Shown here piece by piece: positions 43,806-56,297 of a stretch of 64,000 bases of DNA. The stretch comes from Pseudopyrenochaeta lycopersici (lineage: Eukaryota; Ascomycota; Dothideomycetes; Pleosporales; Pseudopyrenochaetaceae): NCBI GenBank assembly GCA_003313425.1, contig NHZP01000058.1, positions 226,991 to 290,990 on the forward strand, in the 5' to 3' direction. Within the stretch, counting starts at the first letter, position 1; each line of letters begins with the position of its first letter. Both the position numbers and the translations under genes were made by a program. Below the pieces are notes generated by a model that was not told where the DNA came from, did not search any database, and saw only the letters and a program-made list of their open reading frames with translations.

Positions 43806-45644
43806 GGCAGGCTATTATATAGTAAACTTAGTTTAGTTACACCTTACTATACGTTAGGTGCAGAAGCAGGCACGTTAATAAGCCTATGTATTACGACTTA
43901 AACGTGCTAAGCTAGGATAATAAATAGCCTACACCTTTAAATTAGCACAGTTAGTCTGTACTTACTAAAGGGACTTAATACTACCGCTAAACTTTTAGTA
44001 TTAGCTAAAGCAGCATCTAGAGAAAGAAGGGTTTAGACGTGCTGCAGACGCTAAGATTAAGTTACTTAAAGAGAAGAAAACTTTTAAACTAGTTAATTAC
44101 CTAGAGCATAAATAAGTGCTGCTACTTAAATAGGTTTTTACTTATAAACTTAATAACGCTAGGTACCTTATTTGTTATAAAGCACGAATATATATAAGAG
44201 GCGATCTCTAATATAACATTACTAATAACATCTATGCAGCTACTAGCGTATATTGTAGTTTCCGCATCCTTATAGTACTCGTCTATGCGTTTAGGCTTCT
44301 CTGTTATTAAATTAACTTTAAGAACGCCTTTATTAACGTAGATATAGATAATAAGATCTATACTACTTGTCTACTAGGGTATAAAACGCTAGGAAAAGTT
44401 TAGAAACTGCTTAAAGCGCTGTATAAGCTGCGTAAATTACTAAAGCTATAGTTTAATAAACTTATATTATTCCTTAAGGGTCTAGGATTTAATTATTGCC
44501 TAGATAAGCTATACATACTTATTAATAATAAAACAGGACTTATCTTGTTTCTCTATGTAGATAATCTTCTTATTATTACACGATAAGAATATATTTACTA
44601 AATTAACTAATTTAAGATAGTAGTAAATAAAAAGTACGGGATTAAGGATTTAAGCAAAGTAATCTCGTTCCTTAATATTAGGATTCTAAGAGATACTAGA
44701 GCTAAAAAGCTTTAGATTTATTAAGATAGATATATTAATAAAATCTATACTAAATTTAGAACAGATTAGTTATTAAGAATAGCTACTACGCCTCTTATCT
44801 TATTATATTATCCTTAACCTTTTAAAGGTTAGGCTATAATTTAACAGATTACAGAAATGCAGGAAAAGGTAAGCTTAATACTGTATGCAGTAGTAGTATT
44901 AAGACTAGATATCTCCTTTATAGCTAGCTAGTTAAGTTAGTTTACTACAAACCCTTTACTAGAGCATTTACGGTGCGTAAATTAAGTACTCTTATATCTC
45001 TAGGCTATAAAGTACTATACTATTAAGTTCTTAGGCTCTATAAACTACTCTATAGAAGTAGAGACAGGCGATAATAAAGTGCTATAGTTATTAAGCGACG
45101 CATCGTTTGCAGATAATCTAGAGACTTAAAAATCTACCTAAGGCTATCTTATAAAGTTATTTAGTAGACTTATTATATAGCAGTCGTCTAAATAAAAGAC
45201 TATAACTACCTTAACAACTAAAGCAGAGCTCTTATTGCTATCACACACAGCGAGGGAGATAATAGGTCTATACAGACTATTTAAGCAGATAGAGTTTAAC
45301 CCTAAAAACTAACCTCGCATTCTCTATAATAATTAACAAATAGTAGGCCTAATCTAGAAAGAGAGACTATAGCTAATATTAAAACTTAAATACGTTAATA
45401 TCTATAACTTCTAGCTTAGACAGATTTATAGAGACAGCAAAGTTACAGTCTAGTAGGTTCTAACTACAGATATACCTTTAGATAGCTTTATAAAACCCCT
45501 CTTAATAAAGAAATATATTTACTTTATACGCGAATTAGGCCTAGTTAATATCTTATCGCGGATTAACCTAGGATATACATTAGAAGAGGATAGTCCCTAA
45601 GCTATTTAGATCTCGTCTAAAACAGAGTAAAATCTAGAGGGGTA

Positions 45645-45828
45645 TGTCGCAGGCCAAGGCATTATCTCAGGGAACCTAAGGAAGAACTGCATTAGTAATC
45701 TTGCTATATAATCTCAGACGTGCGGGGTCAGGTTTATAAGACAAAGACACAATACACACACAATACAACTTTTCTGCTCATCATGAATTCTTCCTGATGC
45801 ATTATCATAAGCACATCCAAGTGCGACA
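45645..45828 (+). repeat. copia 3' LTR
   Basis: 184 bp, directly repeated with 33808-33991, followed by the TTTGT duplication. Confidence 0.95.
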
Positions 45829-45839
45829 TTTGTCCCCAA

Positions 45840-46082
45840 CGCTAATGCTAGTGGAAATCAATCACCTAGCTTGGCTTAGCGCGAGACTTGGCACGCAAGC
45901 GCGTCTTCCATATCAGCAAGGAAGGCTTTCTACCAGCCTTTAAAGACGCGTACGAACGCGTTTTTACAGAGGCTAACTGCAACGCAGCATTTGAGGCGTC
46001 AGAACTTGTTCCTATAGACCCTGATCGAGTGATTGATCGCCTCAATGTACTTCTTCCCACTAGCTTTGACCTTGTCAAGTAA
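45840..46082 (+). pseudogene. pogo-like transposase C-terminal fragment abutting the NLR gene
   Basis: The frame reads F-H-I-S-K-E-G-F-L-P-A-F-K-D-A-Y, F-T-E-A-N-C-N-A-A-F-E-A-S and L-V-P-I-D-P-D-R-V-I-D-R-L-N-V, the region after the DDE core of fungal pogo transposases. Composition is normal (no RIP). It ends at about 46080 exactly where the antisense ankyrin coding sequence loses family similarity. Confidence 0.78.
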
Positions 46083-46345
46083 GAGGCGTACTACACCATC
46101 GTGCTGTTTTAGGGCTGCTACATGCAGTGGAGTGCATCCATCCTCATCCTTTTCCTCGGGGTTGGCTCCATTCTCCAGCAATGCTCGTGCAATCGCTTCA
46201 TATCCTTTTAAGGCCGCGGCGTGCAGTGCCGTGAATCCGTATTGGTTTCGTGTATTGACATTGGCCTTGTTTTGGAGGAGTAGTTGCAGAACTTTTTCGT
46301 GTCCGTCTTGCGCGGCCCATATGAGAGGCGTTTGCCCGATTTTGT
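45999..46345 (-). pseudogene. Out-of-frame ankyrin repeats, 3' end of the NLR gene
   Basis: Continuation of the NLR in the shifted frame: about three further ankyrin units, with family similarity ending near L-L-L-D-K-V-K-A-S (about 46060-46080). The last 20 or so codons to the stop are antisense to the pogo fragment and so are not native. Confidence 0.8.
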
Positions 46346-49300
46346 TTTTACATTTGCGTTCGCCCCATATGCTAGCAACAATCTTGCTATCGTCTCATAT
46401 GGGAGCGCCAAATGCAGAGGTGTGTTGTCGTGCACATCTCTTGAGTTGACATCGGCCCCATTCTTCAGAAGCATACGTACGAGTTTCTCATTCCCACCAG
46501 GCACAGCCCAGGTTAGTGCCGTGTCCCCAGCATAATCCTTCCAATTGACCTCAGCTCCGATATCCAAGAGCGTCTGCACAGTCACCTCAGTACCTGCCTC
46601 AGCCGCTAGAATAAGCGCCTTATTCCTTCCATCGTATCCCGGGTGGATATTGGAACAATAATCTCGAAGTAATGTCACCAGCTCTGTGTATCCCCCAATT
46701 ATAGCCCAATCAAGTGCGGTCCATCCTTCGGAATCCTCAATCGTGCTGTCGGCTCCGTCTGCAATGAGCTGCTCTACTATCGTCTTATGACCATTCCTGG
46801 CTGCCCAGTATATTGCTGTTTCTCCTGTATTGTTGCTTATGTCCACTCTAGCACCCTTCTCTAGTAACAGCTGCACTACGGTTGAGTGACCGTAACGGGC
46901 TGCTAACTGTAGTGGAGTGGTGCCGTAGCTGTCTTGACTGTCGATATCTATGCCCTTTTCACAGAGAATAAGAAGGATCTTGTCCAATCCCCAGTATGCT
47001 ACAACATGTAGCGGACCAAATTGCTTAGGAAAGCGATTGTGGCAGCCTTGAAATCGATTCCGAGGGGTGTGCAGTACCTGTACGGAAGAAGCCAACTTTC
47101 GATTATTTTCAAGAAAGTTGAAAAGTAGGCCCATCTCTTCGTGAAGTTGGTTGTGCATGACATGAGAACCCCAGTAAAGGGAAGCGTAGTCAAGGAATTG
47201 ATATTCTTGCAAGCGTTTCTCTAGAGCTTGCCCATCGCTGGAAGGGCCGCCCTCGAAGACGTCAAAAGACATGTATATGAGACATGTCTTTGCGATCTCT
47301 AGCTCTGGCTGCGACAGGAGTTTTGCGGGGTTCCTCTCCAGATACTCCTGTAAAGTGTGATGGACAAGTGTCATGGCATTTCTCTTTTCATCGACACGGA
47401 TCAAGCCAGCGGAAACATTGATTAGTATCTCCATCTCAGGAAGCGCGCCCTCCTCTAGTTTGTTGTGTCCTGATTCGACACCCAAGGCATGGCGGAGCTC
47501 TTCCGAATGCAACGGCCGTCTGGCATAATAAATGTAGGTAAGTGCTCTCTTGGCTAGCTGCCTGTCATCTTTCGGCTGTTCCTCAATTCGACCAATTGCG
47601 TCTTCATAGAAATCGTATATCCCGGTAGGGAGTGTATGCAGAGACTCTCGGACTCTTTTAGCAGTAGATTGGCTACAGAGCAGAGCCATTTGGAGATGAG
47701 CAAGCAGGAACCTAAATTCAGCATTAGTACCTACTAAAGATGATTGATCTCTTTGGCTAGACTTACATGCCATCTGCCTTTCCACTCACTATATCGAGGA
47801 TTTGCGCCTTCAGACATGGATCTCTTGCGGTAAACAGAGACAGTCTATTACTCATATTGATTTCATACTCCAAGTACATCTGAATGTCGGAATCGTGGGT
47901 TATAATGTCCATACGAGACAGGTTGGCAAATGTTGCCTCAAGGTCAAGGTTTGGACGAGAAGTAACAAAAAGACGAACGAAAGGCTCCAATTTTTCGGCT
48001 AAACGGAGGAAATTATTCCGGTTCCGTTCGGGGCATTCATCCTACTCGTGTTATACACATATTAGCAGCCTGGACAATAGGAGCCCAACGGCCAGGGAGT
48101 GAGTGGGAAGGAAAGCGGTGGATAAAAGCCTTACCAGGGCGTCAACGAAGATGAACGTTCTTTTGAAGAGTAGAGAAACACTCATAATGAGCGAGATGCG
48201 CTCATCATCACTAGGATAACTTCTTTTCTCTATCCACTTACCTCTGTATGTCTTGACTTCTGGAGGTATCGAGTGACATTGCTCGGCTAGCTGCCGGGCA
48301 ACACTGGAAAAGAGCTCAGTCTCTGACTGTGTCTTCGGATCCTTGTAATCACAATATAGGTATGCAATTGCAACATCTGCCCGTTCCGTATTCTCCTCGA
48401 TATGCCTGATAGCTACTGATCTGTGTGCATAAAATCAGCGCATGGAAGCAGCCGACCGCTGAATAGGAAATACCTACGTCATGACTGTCTTTCCAGCGCC
48501 GGCTTTACTAAATAGTTAGTCAGCTGATCTATGTGTGATTGTCTGAGGAGATATGCATACGAATCCCAGGGCACCAAAGAGTAGAGTTTTGCCCGCCATT
48601 GAACCAGCAGTGAAACTGGTTGGTATTCAGAAACCAACTTCCTGTACCGTCGTGATGTTTGGCGAATGTATCTCTCTGCTTCTGGAGGAACTCAAGTGAT
48701 GACAACCATGTCATAAGTTTATCACGTTCGTGCGCGGTTTGTTGAGCTGTAAGTAGCTTTAGTTACCAAGCAACGGACAGAATCCAAGAACAATCTTACC
48801 CTCCAAATATTGTCTCGTGCCTTGAATTGTTTCTTCCACCGTGCACGTCTTCGCCACCTCTGTTGGCTGTCTCACCGACAGTACCTCCTTCGCATACGCC
48901 GCTGCTGTTCCCGCCGCGTACGGCTGCCACCTCTTGTTCTTGTGCGAGTCGGCGTAATCGCAGATACCGCGAATCACGAGGCAGGGGAAACTGTTCATCA
49001 GACCCGCTGCCTCCATCTCGAAGCAGAGAATGCCGCCAAGCTCCCTGCTTAGCCTGTCCCGCATGCGTCCATCCCTCATCACTTGGTTTCCTGATGCAAT
49101 CGTCCCGTAGTGAACCACCGTCTCCTCGCTCTCGCGCAACCGCCGAGCCTTTTGCTTATTAGTATTACACAGATCGCAGGTCAGCCCTTCTTCATGGTCG
49201 TATGTAGTTTCGAAAAGAACGTCGGGTCCCGCTTTGTCGCGCTGAAATTTGGGAATACGGTCGAGCTTGGAGATGTGCTTAGACAGCCTACTTCGGCCTC

Positions 49301-49778
49301 GGAGCTCGTTCGCCTGTACTTTGGCTACTGCAGCGAGTAAGATCTGCGGCGGAGAGTTGAGCGATCCCATCCGTTTAAAGCCGCTTAGAGTCATCTTCCC
49401 GAAGTCGTAATGTATTACGCCGCCGAAGGTCCCGTACGGTTGTCTGACTACTACGTCCCCGAGCCGGATATCCGCCTTTGTACTTGGGACTCCTCCTCCG
49501 ATGCCGACCATTAGCCCGAACTGGATACCTCTGAAAGTCGCCCTCGTCTGTGCCGCCACAGCCGCCGCTGGGTTATTGCCGATCCGGCAAGCCGGCAGGC
49601 ATACAATAACGACATTATGTCTTGCAATCGACTCTAAAGAGTATAGGTTCTCGTCATTGTTGTCAGCCTCAAGGTCCTCGTGCTCTTCGTCGAGCATCTC
49701 CTGCGCCACCGCTAACTCGACTGGGAGGGCGCATATCCATCCTACGGCGTATTCTTCGCGTCGCAGTCGCCTCGACAT
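46208..49778 (-). CDS. NLR-type protein: nucleoside phosphorylase-like domain, NACHT, ankyrin repeats; frameshifted near the 3' end
   Basis: Exons on the minus strand are 49778-48800, 48746-48561, 48502-48478, 48420-48135, 48041-47767 and 47711-46208. All introns are GT-AG (53, 58, 57, 93, 55 nt) and the phases agree, giving 1084 aa to the present stop. Domains: PNP_UDP-like (about 10-310; G-W-I-C-A-L-P-V-E, G-I-G-G-G-V-P, E-M-E-A-A-G); NACHT with Walker A G387-I-P-G-A-G-K-T394 and Walker B V-D-A-L-D-E (489-494), S-R-P sensor; winged-helix-like part; then ankyrin repeats from about 790. Near 46340 one A is missing from an A-rich tract. The other frame continues with G-Q-T-P-L-I-W-A-A and two more repeats (E-E-K-D-E-D-G-C-T-P-L-H) until about 46080, where transposon sequence begins. 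NLRs of this build act in fungal non-self recognition. ATG 49778 gives the family-typical start. Confidence 0.88.
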
Positions 49779-51100
49779 TCGGGAGTCGTTACAGTGGGGG
49801 GCAAGAAGGCGGACGGGCTCATGCTCTGAGGGGGCATTCCGGTGAGGCACAGCAACAAGCACTGACTAGGGGTGGAAGGGCCCGCCCATTGGCCGGTCAG
49901 GTGAGGCACAGGGTGGACTTCGCGGGGTCATTGCACTGCATACTAATAATCTTTGCAGTTGAAACTTCCGATTGTGTACCAGCCAGAGATTCCAGCGAGC
50001 GGGCAAAATCCAAAACTACCACTAAACCTTCTGCCCAAACAAACCTTTATACGAATAGGGCTTTTTCCGATCGTTTATAGGATGGGGAGAGGCTTTGCAC
50101 AGCCACAGGTCCGACATGGAGGAGTTAGCGATGCAGTAGAGATCTAATGCTGCTTTATTTTTGTAGAATATCAGGCCAATACATATGCAGAACAGGTCAA
50201 GCTGCGTAAGCATGTTTATCAGCGATACTAAACAGTAATGAAAGTAACTTGCCACTGGATTTCGCCACCACAGACTGGGAGGGCGGCCGACCCGCTCCAA
50301 CCACAGGGTTGCCGTGAACGTCTAGAATGGATGGCGTCGGGAAGAGATATAACGATCGTTTCCGGTGACAGAGAACGGCATGCAGCCCTAGATAGTGCAG
50401 TGCCTTGCCAAGCATTGCTACCATCACAGCTCTATCCTTATCCATCGCGAACATGAACAATCTAAACCGCTTATGTCCCTCACATGTCAAACTAAAGCAC
50501 ATCCCTACAAGCCTAAAGATTGCAGTGCTCATGTAGGGAGCTGTTTGTTGTTTGACCTTGCGATAGCTGTATCACCAAAACACATCGAGCCCTTCCACCT
50601 TCGTATGCGCTTCCAACGACGGCGTTCCACCAGCGACGCTCGTCATACTGCCGTCCTTGACGCTTAGCTAGAGGCTCCCCAGGCGCGTCCAAAAGCATCT
50701 GTGGATCATTTTCTACTCGAGTTTTCTCTTTGGGCACTCGAAGTATGTTTATGGCGTTCGTAACAAGTTGTTCGAATGCCGACAGTTCGCATCCTAGCGC
50801 ATAGCTATAGGAGAATAATTAGCAAATTTTAGCTTCGAATAGATCTAGACTTCTCAGTGTGTGTATTTTAAGTAACTGAAATCCCATGTCGTAGGCTAAA
50901 TTAGCTAAATAGTGCCATAAAACTAGATCTAGTGACTAAGGCACGGGGGTTAGGTTACCGCGTGCCCTTAGTAGACATTCTTTTACTAGGTTAAAACTAT
51001 ACCTTATTATATATAGGTATATTTATTAGAACCCTATTTTAAACTAATCTTGCAAATTTCTATTAAGTAATTAAAATAAATCTTCTAAAGTTTGTATTGA
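49779..51100. other. Intergenic, NLR 5' flank and repeat
   Basis: About 1.3 kb. Several short overlapping frames are not supported. It contains the less-mutated copy of a 300-bp dispersed repeat (50340-50640). Confidence 0.5.
50340..50640. repeat. Dispersed 300-bp repeat, copy 2 (little mutated)
   Basis: Inverse complement of 27930-28231. It keeps CpA/TpG where copy 1 has TpA. The parent element may extend on both sides here (50030-50740), but with no partner it cannot be delimited. Confidence 0.88.
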
Positions 51101-51502
51101 TGTTAAAGATCTAATCAAGTGGTTACAATATAAAGTAACTGGTGTTAACTAGTTAGGCTCTTTAGAGTATTCTGTAGATGTGCAGTATTAGGGGGTTAAA
51201 TATAAAAGTATCTTAAATAGTAGTATACTTATAGATTATCTTAGGTTAATTATAATGTACTATAGGAGCTACATTATACAAGTCTATATACATAATTATC
51301 TTATAGGATTCCTGTAAGGCCCCCTCTAGGTTTTCTAGGTTTGTCTCTGTCTTATAGGATATAGTCTGTCTTAGCGTAGGTTTTCTAGGATTACATAATC
51401 TTAGCGTTATTAGTTAGTTTAGAGGCTCGGTCTCCTCGTTAGCTATCCGTGCCTCCTCCTATATCCTTATAACTGCCGCCCTTCCTACTTCTATTTATAA
51501 TA
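51101..51502 (-). repeat. gypsy-3 3' LTR
   Basis: 402 bp, inverse match to the gypsy-2 LTR; the terminal TGTAACA has become TATAATA, two transitions. Confidence 0.88.
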
Positions 51503-51539
51503 CTATCCTCTCTCTCTAGTCCTTATATCCTTATAACTA

Positions 51540-52110
51540 ACTTATAGCTTCTTATAGTACTACCTAATATTATTCTATTAGAGATTATATAAACACTATT
51601 AGTTAGGTTACTATAGTTTCTTATAAGTATTATTTAAAAAAGAAGTTAAAGTATAAGATATTATTATTAAAAGAGAAGTATAGAAATTATTATTATAATA
51701 GGGTATTATTATACGAGCTAGTAGATATACTAGTTCTAAATTTTTCTTATTTAAATAAAGAATTAGCTTAGTTAGACGCGTAGGAAGCTAAAGCTAATAA
51801 CGTAGAAGAGAAAGCGCTAAACGCCCTTCTTACTACTTACGTGAAAAAGAGTTAACTTTATAAATAGTAGAAATTATTATAGTATTATAAGTAATAATAA
51901 GTAGATAATTTTAGTTATATTATAGAAGAGATTAAAGCGTTAGAGGTAATTAAAGATATTAACTATAAGGTTAACGTTCTTAAATAAGAGCTAATACCTA
52001 GTACTTCTGCTTTAGACTAGAGCGTCTTTACTCTATCTTAGCTTAAAGGTAACTCTCTTCTTCTAAGAATTATATTATTAGATTAAGTTAGTTATAGTTC
52101 TAGTACCTAA
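51540..52110 (+). pseudogene. Antisense accessory ORF of gypsy-3, all six cysteine positions now tyrosine
   Basis: Occupies the same place and frame arrangement as in gypsy-2. The cluster positions (51622-51714) read Y-X2-Y-X6-Y-X8-Y-X2-Y-X7-Y. The flanking text (L-K-K-K-L, E-L-V-D, E-A-K-A-N-N-V-E-E-K-A-L-N-A-L-L, I-A-E-E-I-K-A-L-E-A) aligns without gaps with gypsy-2. Every Cys-to-Tyr change is TGY to TAY. Confidence 0.72.
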
Positions 52111-54481
52111 GTTCTTTTTATTCCTTATTATAGTTATATTTACTAATTTATTTTTTATAGTTTCTTAAGTTTAATTTTAGTTCTTAAGTATTCTTAGAGT
52201 TAGGGTACCCTTTCTATTTAACTAAGTACTTATTCTCTCTATACTTATCTTCTATAATCTTAGAATATTATATATTAAAGATTTTCTTAACTTTATACTC
52301 TATTTCCTCTTTAGTCTTATACCTAAAGGTTTTTTATAGTAGTATTACTAAGTACGCAGGTTCTAATAGTTTAATATAGAACCTTAAGTAGATCTTTATA
52401 TCTTTAGGTAGTTCTAATATATACGTAACTAGTCTAACTTTAATATAGTCTAACCCCTTATTAGGTTATTTTATACGTAAGTTTTTTATAAGTAAGTATA
52501 CTTTATCCCCCTTTTTTAGCTAAGGTACTATTTTTCTTTTCTTATTAATATATAAAATTTATTATTCTTATTTTTTCTTAAGTCTACTTTATAGTTGTTT
52601 TAATATTTCTTATAGTTCTCTTACTATCTTAACTATAGCTTCTACTTTAATACTTAGAAAGTTTCTTTTAAATAGGTTTAGGTGTTTCCTGTAGTAGGCG
52701 TAAAATAGTATTTCGCCTATTACTTTAGATTTATTATTATTAAATATAATCTATGCTATTAGTAATAGTAATACTTAGTTATTCTGTTATTTATTATAAT
52801 ACGCTTACAGGTATTACTTTAGAGTTCTATTTATTTATTCTATTTATCTATTAGTTTCTAAATAGTACGCTGTAGATAGTTTTCTTTAGGTGCCTATCTT
52901 AGCTATGAAAGTTAACTAGAAATTAGATATAAATAGTTTATCCCTATTACTTATAATAGTCTTTAGTATACTATAGTATTAAAATACTTAGTTTTTTATT
53001 ATTTCCGCAAGTTATAGTACTGTAAAGTTCTTTCTAAATAGTATAAACTCTACGTATTTAATATATCTACATACTACGTTATATATCGCGTTATACTTAT
53101 ATTTAGTTACTTTATCTATATACTTAGGTACGTCTATAATAAAGTCTATTACTATATCTTCTTATAGTTTTATAAGTATCTTAATTACCTGTAACTTACT
53201 GTAAGGTACGTGCGTAGTATATTTATTCTACTAGTAGGATACGTATTTTTAAATATACGTTTCTACTTTCTGCCTTAGGTTTATAATATAGTAGTTTTGT
53301 TAGATAAGTTTTATAGTTTTTATAATTCTTAGGTGTCTATATATTAGATTATTATAATATTATTAGATAATAGTTTTATATAAATCTTTAGGAACTTCTA
53401 CTTATATTTTTAAGATTACGTAGCACTCTTATAAAAGTCCTAAGGTTCTATCTTTATTTATTCTTAGGATTACTATATAAACTTTAGTCTTTTTTCCTAC
53501 TATATTATATCTTCTACTTAGTGCGTCTACTCTTCTATTTTATTTCCTTAGTGTATATATAATCTTAAACTTATATTATCTTAAGAGTTCTAACTATTTT
53601 ACTTATCTCTAGTTAAGTTATTTTATTATTATAAAGTATATTTAGTTTTAGTAGTCTATATAAATAGTAAGTTCTAAGTAACTTTTTATATATACTCTCT
53701 AATATTATAGTACGTTAATAATAGCTATAAGTTCTTTATTATAGATATTATATTATTCCTCTACTTATAAGAACTTTTAAGAATAATATACTATAGAGTG
53801 CTATTTTCTATCTTTCTTCTATAGGGCTACTACTCTAATTACGAGGTCTAATATATCTATTTTAATCCTTAGTAGTTATCTACTAGTAAATAATATAAGT
53901 ACTAGTTTAGCTATATATACTTCTTTTAGCTTTTTAAAGGCTTATTACTGTCTCCTGTTCTAGTCTTATTTTTCTTCTTTTTTTATTAGTTTTATTAAGG
54001 GTACTGTAATCTTAGAGAAGTCCTTAATAAACTATTAATTAAAGTTAATAAATCCTAAGAATAACTAGATATCTTTAACTATCTATAGTATTTTCTATTC
54101 TTAGATTATCTTAATCTTAGATTTACTAATCTATACTCCTTATCTTCTAACTATATATCTTAGGAATTCTACCTCTTCTTTATAAAATTTGTACTTTTCT
54201 AGTTTTAACTTTAGGTAGTAGTCTCTTAGTTATTATAGTACGTCCTTAATATAATCTTAATATTTATCTATATTCCTTAAGTAAACTAAAATATTATCTA
54301 GGTAGGCTATAGCATATATATTAAGATATTCTACTAAGACGTTATTTATTAGGTCTTAATACGTTGCTAGTATATTTATTAGGCTAAATAGTATTACTAT
54401 ATACTTATAGTGCCTATATTATGTTCTAAAGGCAGTTTTCTATTCTTCTCCCTCCTTTATTATAATAAGGTTGTACGCTCC

Positions 54482-54713
54482 TGTAACGAAGTATCGTGAA
54501 TCTGAACCTTAGTGTTGCAGCATGGTTGCGCTAGACCTTTTCGAGGGCTAGCGCGCACCGCGACGGACCTGCTCAAAACCTGCGCTGGCTGCGCAGAGCG
54601 GGGACGATAAGTATTATTTCTCTCCTATAGCTGAGTTACAGCAATACAGAACTATCCCTTTACTATTATCTGTAGTGTGAAGCAAGTACTATTGCCTGAA
54701 ACTATACGTTACA
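54482..54713. mobile_element. Solo LTR in gypsy-3
   Basis: 232 bp beginning TGTAACG and ending CGTTACA, with a perfect GCTCC duplication (54477-54481 and 54714-54718). Its GC-rich, CpA-containing sequence shows no RIP, in sharp contrast to the surrounding element. No other copy lies in the window. Confidence 0.9.
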
Positions 54714-55996
54714 GCTCCTCTTAGATCTAATATAGTAAAGTATTAAGCTCTTATTAATCTATTACGTAATTCTTATATATTAGGTAGTAGGTAATAGTTC
54801 TTTTTAGTAATATTATTTAACTTTCTATAGTTAATATATAACTTTAGTACTTTGTCTTTCTTTAGCGTAAATAGGATAGGGTATCCTACTAAGGACTTAG
54901 ATTTCCTAATAAAACCTTTTACTAAATTTTTATTAATATATTTTTTTTAAAACGCCTAGTTTATAGTTACTAAGGTAGTATATTAGTATAAACCTAGGCT
55001 GCTTACCTTCTATAAACTCTATTTTATAATCTTATAGTTAATATTTCAGTAGTACTCTCTTTTCTACCTTTTTAGTAAATATATCTCTAAATTTTTTATA
55101 TTCTTTTAAGATTTTTAGAGTAATAACTAACTCTTTATTCTTCTTAGCGTTCTTTACTAGCTACTAATAAAGTAGCTCTTATTTAGCTTCTTATAAAGGT
55201 TTAATATTTATTATTACTTTTTTATCTACTAAGGTATATAACTATTGCGTAGGCATTCTTGCGTAGTCCTTAGTATGTATAGATACTCTTTATCTTACTT
55301 AGTTAATTACTAGATTATAGTATCTTAACTAAGGTAGTCCTAATATAATATTATAGGCGGCCGTCCTAAAGACGTCTAGTCTAACCTAGTATAATTTAGA
55401 AGCTAAGCTAAGGTAGGTAGTAACTTTATAGGTTATTATCCCTCCTAACTTTCTATTTACTACTATTATCTAGTAAGGTTTTTTCTTTAAGATAGGTTAT
55501 AGCCTTACTTTTAATATAGCTATCTTAGAGATATAGTTTACTTATAATCTAGAATTTATTAGTGCCTTTAGCTCCTTTCCTTAAAGTTTTATTTTAAGTC
55601 TAAAGAGGTTCTCTTCCTCTTATTAGATAGCCTAGTATTATTTCTTAATACTATCTAGTTATAGTTATATCTCTTATTTAGCTCTAGCCTTCTACTTATA
55701 GGAAGGCTTAGCGTCTAACTTCTCTCTAAAAAAGAACTATTATTAAAGCTATTAGTTTCCTTCTCTAATTTATAACGCGCATATCTTGCGTTTATATATA
55801 CCTGCTATAACTTATTAGTATAGCGTTTATGTATAATAATATTTTAGTTAGCTATATACTCTTTAATATGTCCTAGGAAATAGTTTATTATTTATTTATC
55901 TTATAAGTAGTTAATATAATTGTCCTATTAATAGTTATACTATTACTATTTACACGTTCCTTTTAGTATTAGGAAGTATCCTTCTTATAGCTTAAT

Positions 55997-56297
55997 TGTA
56001 AGGCAGTTAACACGCACAGTTGGGACGGTCTTAGTTGAAGAAACTCAATTTAAAAGGAAATGGACAAAATAGCAGATACCTCTCACCTTCGGGGGAGAGG
56101 TGCTGCCTATATACATAAGCTAGAGCAGGCTAGTCCCGATCCAGTTACCTAGCTTGGTGAAAGGTAAGAGGTAACAGTTACCTTTCACCTGCGTCTAGTA
56201 ACTTGGCAGGATCGTTACCTTTCACCTGCGTCTAGTAACTTGGAAGGATTGAACCCTTTCACCTGCGTCTAGTAACCTGAAAGGATTAAACCCTGAC
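55997..56297 (-). repeat. gypsy-4 3' LTR with internal tandem repeats
   Basis: 301 bp. Contains three tandem units of about 38-40 bp, each with CCTTTCACCTGCGTCTAGTA (about 56180-56290). Less mutated than the right LTR. Confidence 0.9.

Larger units (their letters stand above)
33808..45828 (+). mobile_element. Ty1/copia retrotransposon, split by gypsy-2
   Basis: Two 184-bp LTRs (33808-33991 and 45645-45828; TGTCGCAGG to GTGCGACA) are flanked by a perfect TTTGT duplication (33803-33807 and 45829-45833). Own sequence is about 5.5 kb, RIP-degraded. On the plus strand there are protease-like D-T-Y-I-C-N-N-L (about 35650), pre-integrase H-A-R-L-R-H-I-R-K-E-A-L-K-H-V-L (about 36085), RT L-Y-V-D-N-L-L-I-I-T (about 44552) and RNase H T-T-K-A-E-L-L-L-L-S (about 45220). 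Integrase before RT defines copia. Stops are throughout. Confidence 0.92.
51101..55996 (-). mobile_element. Ty3/gypsy chromovirus (gypsy-3), same family as gypsy-2, heavily RIPped, interrupted by gypsy-4
   Basis: The left end is a 402-bp LTR (51101-51502) that matches the inverse of the gypsy-2 LTR. Minus-strand order follows: chromodomain (about 52150-52330, Y-L-V-K-stop-K-G-Y), integrase, RNase H, RT with Y-L-D-N (about 54285-54315), and protease. At 55996 it breaks inside a position equivalent to about 39130 of gypsy-2, where gypsy-4 begins. Its 5' part and other LTR must lie right of the window. A solo LTR sits at 54482-54713. It is the most damaged of the elements here. Confidence 0.88.

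Noticed and set aside
50022..50737. Several frames on both strands upstream of the NLR
   Set aside because: Mutually overlapping, partly within a dispersed repeat, with no recognised domain.
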